This document shows, in pieces, positions 1 through 8,238 of a stretch of 64,000 bases of DNA. Source of the DNA: Pseudomonas oligotrophica (GTDB lineage Bacteria > Pseudomonadota > Gammaproteobacteria > Pseudomonadales > Pseudomonadaceae); NCBI RefSeq assembly GCF_021726475.1, contig NZ_JAKJRU010000001.1, forward strand, positions 1 to 64,000. Direction: 5' to 3'. How positions within the stretch are numbered: position 1 is the stretch's first letter; each line of letters opens with the position of its first letter. The translations under genes were made by a program, and so were the position numbers. The notes below the pieces were generated by a model. It saw only the letters and a list, made by a program, of their open reading frames with translations. It made no database searches and was not told the origin of the DNA.

Positions 1-78
1 GCTCCTGGAAGGCATGGTTGGTCGCACTTCCAGAATTCCGGGTATGCCCCGGATGAACAACCTACTGAGAGATCACAG

Positions 79-1689
79 CTAGCGCCTGGCCGAGCGGCGG
101 ATCAGCAGGATCACCGGCAGCAGGCCGACCAGCACCAGCGACAGCGCCGGCAGCGCGGCGCGCGCCCACTCGCCCTCGCTGGTCATCTCGAAGATGCGCA
201 CCGCCAGGGTGTCCCAGCCGAAGGGCCGCATGATCAGCGTGGCAGGCATTTCCTTGAGCACGTCGACGAACACCAGCAGCGCCGCGCTCAGCGTGCCGGG
301 CAGCAGCAGCGGCAGGTAGACGCGCAGGAACAGCGCCGCCCCGCCGACGCCGAGGCTGCGCGCGGCCTGCGGCAGCGACGGCCGGATCCGCGCCAGGCTG
401 CTTTCCAGCGGGCCGAAGGCCACCGCCATGAAGCGGATCAGGTAGGCCACCAGCAGCGCGGCGAGGCTGCCCAGCAGGAGCGGCTTGCCGGCCCCGCCGA
501 ATGCCTGCGACACCGGCACCACCAGGTGCCGGTCCAGGTAGCTGAAGGCCAGCATGATCGCCACCGCCAGCACCGAGCCGGGCAGCGCATAGCCGAGGTT
601 CGCCAGACTCACCGCCGCACCGACCGAGCGCACCGGTGCCTGGCGCCTGGCGAAGGCCAGCAGCAGGGCGACGCCGACGGTGATCGCCGCGGCCAGCGCG
701 CCGAGGTAGAGCGTATGCATGATCAGCGCCGCGTAGCGCTCGTCGAGGTCGAAGCGCCCGCGCTGCCAGAACCAAACCAAAAGCTGCAGCACCGGCACGA
801 CGAAGGCACAGAGGAATACCAGGCCGCACCAGGCGCTGGCGGCAAAGGCCTTCCAGCCCGCCAGCGGGTACAGCGGCGCGCTGCGTGCCCGCTCGCTGGC
901 CGGCCGTGCGGCGCCGCGGGCGCGCCGCTCGCCGTAGAGCACCAGCATCACCGCCAGCAGCAGCAGGCTGGCCAGCTGGGTGGCGCTGGTCAGGCTGAAG
1001 AAGCCGTACCAGGTCTTGTAGATCGCGGTGGTGAAGGTATCGAAGTTGAATACCGAGACCGCGCCGAAGTCGGCCAGGGTCTCCATCAGCGCCAGCGCCA
1101 GCCCGGCGCCGATCGCCGGCCGCGCCATCGGCAGGGCGACGCGCCAGAACGCCTGCAGCGGTGTCTGGCCGAGCACCCGCGCCGCCTCCATCAGCCCCTT
1201 GCCCTGGGCCATGAACGCCGAGCGCGCCAGCAGGTAGACATAGGGGTAGAACACCAGCACCAGCACCACGATCACGCCGCCGGTCGAGCGCACCCGCGGG
1301 AAGCGGAAGCCGCTGCCGAACCATTCGCGGGCCAGGCTCTGCACCGGCCCGGCGAAGTCCAGCAGGCCGATGAAGACGAACGCCAGCACATAGGCCGGAA
1401 TGGCGAACGGCAGCATCAGCGCCCAGTCCAGCCAGCGCCGGCCGGGAAACTCGCACAACGCCGTCAGCCAGGCGAGGCTGACGCCCAGCAGGGTCACGCC
1501 GACCGAGACGCCGAGCACCAGCGTCAGGGTATTGCCCAGCAGCCGGGGCATCTGCGTTTTCCACAGGTGCGACCAGATCTCGCCGTCGATCTCGTGCCAG
1601 CTCAGCAGCAGCACGCTCAGCGGCAGCAGCACCAGGGCCGCGACGGAGAAGGCGATGGGATACCAGCGGTGCTCGACGGGATGGGACAC
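79..1689 (-). CDS. fbpB: Ferric iron ABC transporter, fused permease (FbpB/HitB type)
   Basis: Inner-membrane permease that would pass Fe3+ delivered by the periplasmic binding protein encoded just upstream (1805-2806). The 536-residue protein is a tandem fusion of two permease halves, each with about six hydrophobic segments. Each half carries the cytoplasmic EAA loop that docks the ATPase: EAARVLGQTPLQAFWRVALP near residues 168-188 and QAARSLGVGGAALFLRVYLP near 441-461. This duplication is typical of SfuB/FbpB/HitB proteins. I chose the GTG at 1689 (VSHPVEHRW), because the longer reading to 1785 begins with a non-hydrophobic stretch that overlaps the upstream hairpin. No ATPase gene is visible downstream; only 78 bases remain before the window edge. 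The family is clear; the substrate (iron) is inferred from the neighbour. Confidence 0.88.
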   Translation of the reverse strand: MSHPVEHRWYPIAFSVAALVLLPLSVLLLSWHEIDGEIWSHLWKTQMPRLLGNTLTLVLGVSVGVTLLGVSLAWLTALCEFPGRRWLDWALMLPFAIPAYVLAFVFIGLLDFAGPVQSLAREWFGSGFRFPRVRSTGGVIVVLVLVFYPYVYLLARSAFMAQGKGLMEAARVLGQTPLQAFWRVALPMARPAIGAGLALALMETLADFGAVSVFNFDTFTTAIYKTWYGFFSLTSATQLASLLLLAVMLVLYGERRARGAARPASERARSAPLYPLAGWKAFAASAWCGLVFLCAFVVPVLQLLVWFWQRGRFDLDERYAALIMHTLYLGALAAAITVGVALLLAFARRQAPVRSVGAAVSLANLGYALPGSVLAVAIMLAFSYLDRHLVVPVSQAFGGAGKPLLLGSLAALLVAYLIRFMAVAFGPLESSLARIRPSLPQAARSLGVGGAALFLRVYLPLLLPGTLSAALLVFVDVLKEMPATLIMRPFGWDTLAVRIFEMTSEGEWARAALPALSLVLVGLLPVILLIRRSARR

Positions 1690-1715
1690 TCGGGCCTCGA
1701 CAGCGCAACAAATGA

Positions 1716-1740
1716 CGACGCCCCCACGAGGGGGGCGTCG
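1716..1740 (-). terminator. Intercistronic hairpin between binding protein and permease
   Basis: A perfect 10-bp stem (1716-1725 with 1731-1740) and a five-base loop, read on the minus strand after the binding-protein gene. The following bases (TCATTTGTTG) are only moderately T-rich, so it may act as a partial terminator or as an mRNA-stabilising hairpin. Either would give more binding protein than permease. Confidence 0.5.
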
Positions 1741-1804
1741 AGTATAACGGCTTGCGGCGCGATTCCTGCGAACGCGGCCGCTCAAGCCCTGCGGCGGCTG
1801 CCGA

Positions 1805-2806
1805 TCAGTTCCAGCCGGCGCGATCCATCAGCTTGATCGCCTCGGCCTGGCGCTTGCCAGCCACTTCCACCGGGATGGTGTCGGCCTTGAACTCGCCCCA
1901 GCCGGCGACCTCGGCGGACGGCTTCACCGTCGGGTTGGCCGGGTATTCCATGTTGATGTCGGCGAAGATGCTCTGCGCCTGCGGGCCGGTCATCCACTCG
2001 ACCAGCTTGCGCGCGGCCTCGGGGTTGGGCGCATGCTTGGTCAGGCCGATGCCGGAGAGGTTGACGTGGACGCCGCGGTCCTTCTGGTTCGGCCAGAACA
2101 GCTTGGCCTTGAGCTGCGGGTTGCTCTGGTGCAGACGGCCGTAGTAGTAGGTGTTGACGATGCCGACGTCGCACTGCCCGGCGTCGACCGCCTGGACCAG
2201 CGCGGTGTCGTCGGCGAACACGTCGGTCGCCAGGTTGTCGACCCAGCCACGAATGATCGCTTCGGTCTTCTCGGCACCGTGGGTCTCGATCATGGTCGCG
2301 GTCAGCGACTGGTTGTAGACCTTCTTGCTGGTGCGCAGGCACAGGCGGCCTTCCCAGTTCTTGTCGGCCAGCGCCTCGTAGGTGCTCAGCTCGCCGTCCT
2401 TGACCCGCTCGGGCGAGTAGACGATGGTCCGCGCGCGCAGCGACAGGCCGGTCCAGGCATCGCTGGAGGAGCGGTACTGGGCCGGAATGTTCTGCTTGAC
2501 GACCTCGGAGTTCATCGGCTGCAGGATGCCCATCTGCTCGGCCTGCCAGAGGTTGCCACCGTCGACGGTGAGCAGCAGGTCGGCCGGCGTGTTCTCGCCT
2601 TCGGCCTTGATCCGCGCCATCAGCGGCGCTTCCTTGTCGGTGATGAACTTGACCGCGACGCCGGTCTCCTTGGTGTAGGCGTCGAACACCGGCTTGATCA
2701 GCTCGTCGATGCGCGACGAGTACACGACCACTTCGTTGGCAGCCTGGACGGCACCGGACAGAGCGGTGAGCGCCAGTGCGGCGAGAAAACCTTTGCTTGC
2801 CTGCAT
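1805..2806 (-). CDS. fbpA: Ferric iron ABC transporter, periplasmic binding protein (FbpA/HitA type)
   Basis: Periplasmic Fe3+-binding protein of 333 residues, the usual size for the ferric-binding family. It has a signal peptide (residues 1-22, ending VQA before ANEVVVYSS) and the conserved start of the mature chain, [18 protein letters not shown]. The tyrosine run NTYYYGRL at 218-225 (Y220-Y222) is the place where FbpA/FutA proteins supply iron-ligating tyrosines. It is the first gene of a minus-strand pair with the fused permease, separated by a hairpin. A dyad resembling a Fur site lies about 36 bp upstream of the ATG, which would fit iron repression. The alternative is a transporter for another metal or an organophosphonate, but the tyrosines favour iron. 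Confidence 0.9.
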   Translation of the reverse strand: MQASKGFLAALALTALSGAVQAANEVVVYSSRIDELIKPVFDAYTKETGVAVKFITDKEAPLMARIKAEGENTPADLLLTVDGGNLWQAEQMGILQPMNSEVVKQNIPAQYRSSSDAWTGLSLRARTIVYSPERVKDGELSTYEALADKNWEGRLCLRTSKKVYNQSLTATMIETHGAEKTEAIIRGWVDNLATDVFADDTALVQAVDAGQCDVGIVNTYYYGRLHQSNPQLKAKLFWPNQKDRGVHVNLSGIGLTKHAPNPEAARKLVEWMTGPQAQSIFADINMEYPANPTVKPSAEVAGWGEFKADTIPVEVAGKRQAEAIKLMDRAGWN

Positions 2807-2841
2807 GAAAAGTGCCTCTTGCGGAACGTCATGTGAGAGCC

Positions 2842-2862
2842 AAATAGTAGTGAATGCTATTT
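2842..2862. promoter_or_regulatory. Candidate Fur-like operator upstream of fbpA
   Basis: A perfect dyad AAATAG-N9-CTATTT in an AT-rich patch 36-56 bp before the binding-protein start. The central 19 bases match about half of the classical Fur consensus positions and have the right symmetry. This is a candidate only, supported by the iron-transport function of the downstream gene. Confidence 0.33.
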
Positions 2863-2906
2863 AGCTTCTCAATGCGACCAAGGGCAGCAGCCTGTCGCAG
2901 CGTGTT

Positions 2907-4139
2907 TCAGGCCCTGGCCAGTTCCGGCAGGTCGCCGCTCAGGCCGAGCGCCTGGCGAACGAACAGCGCCTTGAGCTCCGGCAGCGCCTCGACGCCCTTG
3001 AGCCCGCTGTTGCGCAGCCAGCGCAGCGCCGGCGGGTCGGCCTGGAACAGGCGCTCGAAGCCCTCCATCGCCGCCATCATCGCCAGGTTGTGCGGCATGC
3101 GCCGGCGCTCGAAGCGCGACAGCAGCCGCAGATCGCCGACCCGCTCGCCGCGCGCCAGCCCCGCGAGCAGCACCTCGGCCAGGGTCGCGGCATCGAGCAG
3201 GCCGAGGTTGACGCCCTGCCCGGCCAGCGGATGGATGGTGTGCGCAGCATCGCCCACCAGCGCCAGGCCCGGCTGCACGTAGCGCTTGGCATGGCGCTGG
3301 CGCAACGGGATGCAAAGCCGCGGGTCGACCTCGAGGATCTCGCCCAGGCGGTATTCGAAGGCCCGCCCCAGAGCGGCGCGAAAGGTCGCATCGTCGAGTG
3401 TCATGAGGCGCTTGGCCTCGGCCTCGGTGCAGGACCAGACGATGGAGCACCAGTGCAGGTCCTCGCCGCGCTGCAGCGGCAGGAAGGCCAGCGGGCCGTC
3501 GTCGGTGAAGCGCTGCCAGGCCGTGCGCGCGTGGGGCTCGGCGCAGCGCACGCTGGTGACGATGGCCTGGTGCAGATAATCCCATTCGCGGGTCTGGCAG
3601 CCGGCCAGCCGGCGCACTGCCGAATGGGCGCCGTCGGCCGCCACCACCAGCTCGCTGCGGATCGCCCGGCCATCGGCCAGCTCGAGCTGCCAGCCGTCGC
3701 CGTCGCGAGTCAGGGCCTGCAGCGGCGCACCGCCGAGCAGCTCGACGGCGTCGCCGGCACGCAGGGCATCGACCAGCGCGTCCTGCACCACGCGGTTCTC
3801 GACGATGTGGCCGAGCGCCTCGGCATGGACCGCCGCCGCGGAGAAATGGATCTGCCCGGTGCCCGAGCCATCCCAGACGTGCATGTCGGTGTAGCGGCAG
3901 GCGCGCCGACCGAGGATGCCCGGCCAGGCGCCGACTCGCCCGAGGATGCGCTGGCTGGCTGCCGACAGCGCGCTGACCCGCGGCTCGAAGGGCGCATCGG
4001 GATTCAATGGGGCAACCGCGAGCGTGCCGGCATCCACCACGCAGATGTCCAGCCCACTGCGCTCCAGCGCGAGCGCCAGGGTGCTGCCCACCATGCCGGC
4101 ACCGACGATGACCAGATCCGCTTGCATCTGCTTCTCCAT
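2907..4139 (-). CDS. ubiI: UbiH/UbiF/VisC-family FAD hydroxylase (UbiI-like)
   Basis: Flavin monooxygenase that hydroxylates the ring of a ubiquinone precursor at the inner membrane face. The 410-residue protein shows the three family signatures: the N-terminal dinucleotide fold DLVIVGAGMVGSTLALALE (GxGxxG at residues 13-18), the central DGAHSAVRRLAG motif, and the GD motif LVGDAAHTIHPLAGQGVNLG. I chose the ATG at 4139 (MEKQMQADLV); the open frame upstream lies inside ubiH and is not conserved-looking. It follows ubiH by 37 bp on the same strand, in the order pepP-ubiH-ubiI known from Pseudomonas. Being the second of two paralogous hydroxylases here, it is probably the C5 hydroxylase UbiI (VisC) rather than UbiF, but sequence alone does not settle the position it hydroxylates. 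Confidence 0.85.
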   Translation of the reverse strand: MEKQMQADLVIVGAGMVGSTLALALERSGLDICVVDAGTLAVAPLNPDAPFEPRVSALSAASQRILGRVGAWPGILGRRACRYTDMHVWDGSGTGQIHFSAAAVHAEALGHIVENRVVQDALVDALRAGDAVELLGGAPLQALTRDGDGWQLELADGRAIRSELVVAADGAHSAVRRLAGCQTREWDYLHQAIVTSVRCAEPHARTAWQRFTDDGPLAFLPLQRGEDLHWCSIVWSCTEAEAKRLMTLDDATFRAALGRAFEYRLGEILEVDPRLCIPLRQRHAKRYVQPGLALVGDAAHTIHPLAGQGVNLGLLDAATLAEVLLAGLARGERVGDLRLLSRFERRRMPHNLAMMAAMEGFERLFQADPPALRWLRNSGLKGVEALPELKALFVRQALGLSGDLPELARA

Positions 4140-4176
4140 GCCGGCGCCCCGGGAGGCCCGGCTCAAGGTTGTGATT

Positions 4177-5367
4177 TCAGCGCTGCGACGGGCGCGACCG
4201 CACGCCCAGCCCCATCGCCTGGCGGGCGAACCAGTGCTTGGCCGGCGGCAGCAGGTCCAGGCCGAGCAGGCCCAGCCCACGCCCGAGCGCCATGAACGAT
4301 CCGGCATCGCCGAACAGCCGGGTCACCTGGTCGGAAAAGCCCACGGTGAGCGCCTGGTCGCGCTGCTGACCGCTGGCGTAGCGGCGCAGCACCGCCGGAT
4401 CGCCGAGCGGTGCTGCGCTGCCCAGCAGCGCCGCGGCCAACGCATCGACATCGCGCAGCGACAGGTTGTAGCCCTGCCCGGCGATCGGATGCAGGCTGTG
4501 CGCGGCATTGCCGAGCACCACCAGCCCGGCACGCACCTGCTCCTCGGCCTCGACCAGCGCCAGCGGGTATAGATGCCGGGCGCCGACCTGGCGGAAGCCG
4601 CCGAGGCGGTGGCCGAAGGCCTGCTGCAACTCGTCGAGGAACTGCGCCTCGTCCATCGCCACCAGCCGCTCGGCATCGGCGTGGTCGCGGGTCCAGACCA
4701 GCGCGCAGCGATTCTCGGCCAGCGGCAGCAGCGCCATCGGCCCGTCCGCGGTGAAGCGTTCGAAGGCCTGGCCATCATGCGCGCGCCCGGGGGTGACGTT
4801 GGCGATCAGGGCGGTCTGCCCGTAGGGCCGCCGGCGCACGTGGATGCCCAGTTGCTCGCGCAAGGCCGAGCGGCCGCCATCGGCGAGCACGCTGAGCGCA
4901 CAGTCCAGCGCCGAGCCGTCGGTCAGGCTGAGCCGGTAGCCGGCTTCGCCGCAATGCATCGCCTGCACCTCGGCCGGGCAGCGGCGCACCACCACCCGCT
5001 CATCCAGCGCCTGCCACAGGCAGCGGCCGATCCAGGCGTTCTCCACCACGTAGCCGAGCGCCGGCACGCCCTCGTCGCACGCCGCCAGCCGCGTCGCCGC
5101 CAGCCGGCCGCGTTCGGAGACATGGATGCGCAGGATCGGCTCGGCACGCTCGGCAATCGCCTCCCAGATGCCAAGCCGTTCGTAGATCAGCCGGGTGCCG
5201 TAGGACAACGCCGTGGAGCGGGCATCGTAGCTGGGCTGGTATTCGTCGCCCGGGGCGAAGGGCTCGATCAGCTGGATCGTCCAGCCGCGCTCGCGGGCAC
5301 CGTCCTGCAGGGCCAGCGCCAGGCTGGCGCCGACCAGGCCGCCGCCGATGATCGCCAGTTCGCCCAA
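4177..5367 (-). CDS. ubiH: 2-octaprenyl-6-methoxyphenol hydroxylase
   Basis: FAD-dependent monooxygenase of ubiquinone biosynthesis (396 residues). The protein starts directly with the FAD-binding fold LAIIGGGLVGASLALALQ. It also has the DG-type motif VLADGGRSALREQLG and the C-terminal VLGNAAHSLHPIAGQGYNLS, which corresponds to the GD motif with Asn in place of Asp. The start is a TTG at 5367, one base after the pepP stop codon, so translation is probably coupled to pepP; no other start fits the conserved N terminus. It is a paralogue of the adjacent ubiI product. Confidence 0.88.
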   Translation of the reverse strand: MGELAIIGGGLVGASLALALQDGARERGWTIQLIEPFAPGDEYQPSYDARSTALSYGTRLIYERLGIWEAIAERAEPILRIHVSERGRLAATRLAACDEGVPALGYVVENAWIGRCLWQALDERVVVRRCPAEVQAMHCGEAGYRLSLTDGSALDCALSVLADGGRSALREQLGIHVRRRPYGQTALIANVTPGRAHDGQAFERFTADGPMALLPLAENRCALVWTRDHADAERLVAMDEAQFLDELQQAFGHRLGGFRQVGARHLYPLALVEAEEQVRAGLVVLGNAAHSLHPIAGQGYNLSLRDVDALAAALLGSAAPLGDPAVLRRYASGQQRDQALTVGFSDQVTRLFGDAGSFMALGRGLGLLGLDLLPPAKHWFARQAMGLGVRSRPSQR

Positions 5368-5368
5368 C

Positions 5369-6703
5369 TCAGGCGCTCCCCTGCCGCGCTTCGGCCATCA
5401 GCGCCTCGATCTCCTCGACGCGCTTGGGCACGCCACCGGTCAGGATCTGGCAGCCGCTGCGGGTCACCACCACGTCGTCCTCGATGCGCACGCCGATGCC
5501 GCGCCATTTCTTCGCCACCTGCTGGTTGTCGGCAGCGATATAGATGCCCGGCTCGACGGTCATGCACATGCCCGGCTCGAGCACGCGCCACTGGCCGCCG
5601 ACCTTGTAGTCGCCGACGTCATGCACATCCAGCCCCAGCCAGTGGCCGGCGCGGTGCATGTAGAACGGCTTGTAGGCCTCGCTGGCGATCAGCTCGTCGA
5701 GCTCGCCTTCGAGCAGGCCGAGCTCGACCAGCCCGGCAGTGATCACCCGCACCGTGGCCTCGTGCGCCTCGTTCCAGTGCCGGCCCGGCGCGATGTGCCT
5801 GAAGGCTTCCTCGTTGGCCGCCAGGACCAGCTCGTAGATGGCCTTCTGCTCGGCCGAGAAGCGGCCGCTGACCGGGAAGGTGCGGGTGATGTCGCTGGCG
5901 TAGCAGTCGATCTCGCAACCGGCGTCGATCAGCACCAGGTCGCCGTCCTTGAGCGGCTGGTCGTTCTCGCGATAGTGCAGGATGCAGGCGTTGCGACCGC
6001 TGGCGACGATCGAGCCGTAGGCCGGCATCTTCGCCCCGCCCTTGCGGAACTCGTAGTCCAGCTCGGCTTCGAGGTGGTATTCGAACAGGCCCGGCCGGGC
6101 GGCCTGCATCGCCCGCACGTGCGCCCGCGCGGAAATCTCGGCGGCGGCCTGCATCACCTTCACCTCGGCCGCCGACTTGTACAGCCGCAGGTCATGCAGC
6201 AGGTGGTCGAGGGCGACGAACTCGCTGGGCGGCTGTGCACCCTGGCGCGCCTTGGAGCGGATGCTCTTGATCCACTCCATCAGCCGGTGGTCGAAGGCTT
6301 CGTTGCTGCCGATGGCGTAGTAGACGCGCTCGCGCCCCTCGATCAGGCCGGGCAGGATGTCGTCGATGTCACCGATGGGAAAGGCATCGTCCGCACCGTA
6401 GTCGCGCACGGCCCCTTCCTGGCCGGCGCGCAGGCCGTCCCACAGCTCGCGCTCGGGATCGCGCTCGCGGCAGAACAGCACGTACTCGCCATGCTCGCGG
6501 CCGGGAATCAGCGCGATCACCGCCTCCGGTTCGGGAAAGCCCGAGAGATACTGGAAGTCGCTGTCCTGGCGGTAGACGTGCTCGACGTCCCGGTTGCGGA
6601 TGTACATCGGCGCGGCCGGCAGGATGGCGATGCTGTCGGGGCCCATCTGCTCCATCAGCGCCTTGCGCCGGCGGGCGAATTCCGACTTCGGGATGCGGGT
6701 CAT
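5369..6703 (-). CDS. pepP: Xaa-Pro aminopeptidase P
   Basis: Cytoplasmic metallo-aminopeptidase that removes an N-terminal residue preceding proline. At 444 residues it is full length for PepP. The N-terminal creatinase-like domain (about 1-175) precedes the pita-bread catalytic domain. The five dinuclear manganese ligands are recognisable: D260 (LVLIDAGCE), D271 (SDITRTFPVSG), H354 (HRAGHWLGLDVHD), E384 (MTVEPGIY) and E408 (GVRIEDDV). These fall at almost the same residue numbers as in the E. coli enzyme. It is followed immediately by ubiH and preceded 9 bp upstream by the UPF0149 gene, a conserved Pseudomonas/enterobacterial gene order. Confidence 0.95.
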   Translation of the reverse strand: MTRIPKSEFARRRKALMEQMGPDSIAILPAAPMYIRNRDVEHVYRQDSDFQYLSGFPEPEAVIALIPGREHGEYVLFCRERDPERELWDGLRAGQEGAVRDYGADDAFPIGDIDDILPGLIEGRERVYYAIGSNEAFDHRLMEWIKSIRSKARQGAQPPSEFVALDHLLHDLRLYKSAAEVKVMQAAAEISARAHVRAMQAARPGLFEYHLEAELDYEFRKGGAKMPAYGSIVASGRNACILHYRENDQPLKDGDLVLIDAGCEIDCYASDITRTFPVSGRFSAEQKAIYELVLAANEEAFRHIAPGRHWNEAHEATVRVITAGLVELGLLEGELDELIASEAYKPFYMHRAGHWLGLDVHDVGDYKVGGQWRVLEPGMCMTVEPGIYIAADNQQVAKKWRGIGVRIEDDVVVTRSGCQILTGGVPKRVEEIEALMAEARQGSA

Positions 6704-6712
6704 CGGCAGCTC

Positions 6713-7267
6713 TCAGTGCAGGGAAGGTTTGGCCGCAGGCGGCAGCGGCTTGGCGCATTCGGTGAACAGCAGCAGCGGCGCGACGCGCAGGTACTCCATC
6801 ACCTCCATGTAGTCGCTCTCGCCATCCTCGGATTCTTCCAGCGAATCCTGGATCTGCGCGATCGCGGCAAGATCCTGCAGCACCTCGCGCGCCTCCTCGC
6901 TCAGGGCCCGGTCGCCGGCGGTCAGGCCGAAGCCGGTGAGAAAGCCCTGGCACCACTGGCCGAGGGCGACGGCGCGCTCGCTGAGGCTGGCTTCGTCGTT
7001 GGGCAGCAGCAGGACGAGGGTGATGTCCTCGCCGGCGAGTTCGCCCTTGACCATCTCCTGCAGGCCGATCAGCGCCTGGCGCACCGCGCCCTCGGGCATC
7101 TCGCCGAGCAGGTCGGCGGCATCGGTGAGCCAGGCATCGGCATCGAAGCTGGCGCCGGCGCAGCTGCGGCCGAGCAGCAGGCCATGCAGCTCGGCGGGGG
7201 AAACGGACTGCGGAGCGCTCTGCAGCAGGGTGGCGAAGGCGGCGTATGGGGAAGCTTGAGTGGACAT
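6713..7267 (-). CDS. ygfB: UPF0149 (YgfB/YecA) family protein
   Basis: Cytoplasmic, mainly helical, acidic protein of 184 residues. The start is set at the ATG at 7267 ([16 protein letters not shown]), because the longer frame to 7516 runs through the divergent promoter region. Recognisable family features are the early [13 protein letters not shown] motif, the segment [14 protein letters not shown], and the acidic C-terminal [17 protein letters not shown]. It heads the minus-strand ygfB-pepP-ubiH-ubiI cluster and is divergent from the zapA operon, as in other Pseudomonas and in E. coli. YgfB has been linked in P. aeruginosa to control of ampDh3 expression; whether that holds here is not visible. 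Confidence 0.88.
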   Translation of the reverse strand: MSTQASPYAAFATLLQSAPQSVSPAELHGLLLGRSCAGASFDADAWLTDAADLLGEMPEGAVRQALIGLQEMVKGELAGEDITLVLLLPNDEASLSERAVALGQWCQGFLTGFGLTAGDRALSEEAREVLQDLAAIAQIQDSLEESEDGESDYMEVMEYLRVAPLLLFTECAKPLPPAAKPSLH

Positions 7268-7387
7268 GGCAGCTAGGCGCACCAGGGCGCAAATGACTAG
7301 AATGAAGGCTTCGTATCCTAGCATCGGCGATTGCGGCAAGACCATCGAAGCCCGGCAGCCCTGCCCTCCGCCCCCAGTAGGAATCCC

Positions 7388-7597
7388 ATGGAAGACGCCG
7401 ATCTGCGACTGCTGACCGCCAAGCTGGAACAGCTGATCCAGCGCATCGAGCAACTCAAGGCCCAGAATCGCCTGCTGCTGGCGAACGAGCGGGCCTGGCG
7501 CGAGGAGCGCGCTCATCTGATCGAAAAGAACGAAATGGCCCGGTTGAAGGTCGAATCGATGATTTCGCGCCTGAAAGCCCTGGAGCAGGACTCATGA
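7388..7597 (+). CDS. Small coiled-coil protein (TIGR02449 type, ZapB-like)
   Basis: A 69-residue, almost entirely coiled-coil protein ([20 protein letters not shown] and onward) with heptad leucines and no hydrophobic export signal. The ATG at 7388 is preferred over an upstream start at 7331, since the family begins MEDxDL and the extra residues are non-helical. The stop overlaps the zapA start by 4 bp (ATGA), so the two are translationally coupled. Size and position next to zapA suggest a division-associated, ZapB-like partner. This role is inferred, not shown. Confidence 0.8.
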   Translation: MEDADLRLLTAKLEQLIQRIEQLKAQNRLLLANERAWREERAHLIEKNEMARLKVESMISRLKALEQDS

Positions 7598-7908
7598 CCC
7601 AGCCGAACACCGTTACCGTGCACATCATGGACAAGGAATACTGCATCGCCTGTCCGCCCGAGGAGCGCAGCAATCTGGAAGGCGCGGCGCGCTATCTGGA
7701 CCGCAAGATGCGCGACATCCGCAGCAGCGGCAAGGTGATCGGCGCCGACCGGGTGGCAGTGATGGCCGCGCTGAACATCACCCACGAACTGCTGCACCGC
7801 AACGATCAGCTCGACGCCGAGGCCAGCAGTGCGCGCGAGCATGTGCGCATGCTGCTCGAGCGCGTCGACAGCGCACTGGCCACCGAGCCCAACCCGTCCG
7901 GCAACTGA
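7594..7908 (+). CDS. zapA: Cell division protein ZapA
   Basis: FtsZ-ring associated protein of 104 residues that bundles FtsZ protofilaments at midcell. The N-terminal globular part reads VTVHIMDKEYCIACPPEERS and then LEGAARYLDRKMRDIRSSGKVIGADRVAVMAALNITHELL, the characteristic ZapA core. A C-terminal helix/coiled coil (about 70-95) mediates tetramer formation in the family. It lies immediately upstream of the 6S RNA and the cyclo-ligase gene, the classical zapA-ssrS-ygfA arrangement. Confidence 0.93.
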   Translation: MTQPNTVTVHIMDKEYCIACPPEERSNLEGAARYLDRKMRDIRSSGKVIGADRVAVMAALNITHELLHRNDQLDAEASSAREHVRMLLERVDSALATEPNPSGN

Positions 7909-8041
7909 TCGACGCGCGATGCCCGCCGCCCTTTCCTGCATGGCCGTGACGGCGGCCCGGCGCCCGCCTGCCCGGCCTGGCGAGCATCGGCCCGGCAACG
8001 CGACTCCCGATGAAACGGGAACAGTCGCCGATGCATTGAGG

Positions 8042-8047
8042 TATAAT
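8042..8047 (+). promoter_or_regulatory. -10 element of the 6S RNA promoter
   Basis: A perfect TATAAT hexamer lies 8 bases before the predicted 5' end of the 6S RNA. The -35 region 17 bp upstream is poor (GAACAG), so activity would rest mainly on the -10 and flanking bases. Confidence 0.6.
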
Positions 8048-8055
8048 CCGCGCAA

Positions 8056-8229
8056 CTCCCTGGCATGTGCGCCAGTCGGCGATGACCCTCTCCCGATAAG
8101 CAAAACCATGGAGGCTACAAGTGGAACCGGTGTGCATGTCCGCCTGACGGAAAGCCTGAAGGTTCTCTGTAGTCGCCACCTTGAACTCTCGGGTTCAAGG
8201 GCCTACGCCGGCAGCGGCATGCTGGGGAG
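8056..8229 (+). ncRNA. ssrS: 6S RNA
   Basis: The 6S RNA mimics an open promoter and sequesters sigma-70 RNA polymerase holoenzyme in stationary phase. The stretch has the Pseudomonas 6S landmarks in order: CTCCCTGGCATGTGCGCCAG, then CGGCGATG, then CCGGTGTGCATGTCCGC, then CGGAAAGCCT, then the hairpin CCTTGAACTCTCGGGTTCAA, and a 3' strand GGCATGCTGGGGAG. The 5' CTCCCTGGCATG and 3' GCATGCTGGGGAG strands pair as the closing stem, giving about 174 nt. It sits between zapA and the cyclo-ligase gene, the position known in many gammaproteobacteria. Exact ends are estimated from the closing stem. Confidence 0.92.
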
Positions 8230-8238
8230 CCACTCCTG

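Noticed and set aside
526-1836. 436-residue plus-strand open frame over the iron permease gene
   Set aside because: It is rich in Gln, Arg, His and Ala with no domain pattern and lies antisense to a clearly conserved membrane protein; it is a by-product of high GC.
5348-7276. 642-residue plus-strand frame opposite pepP and ygfB
   Set aside because: Shadow of pepP; the opposite strand carries all five metal ligands at conserved positions.
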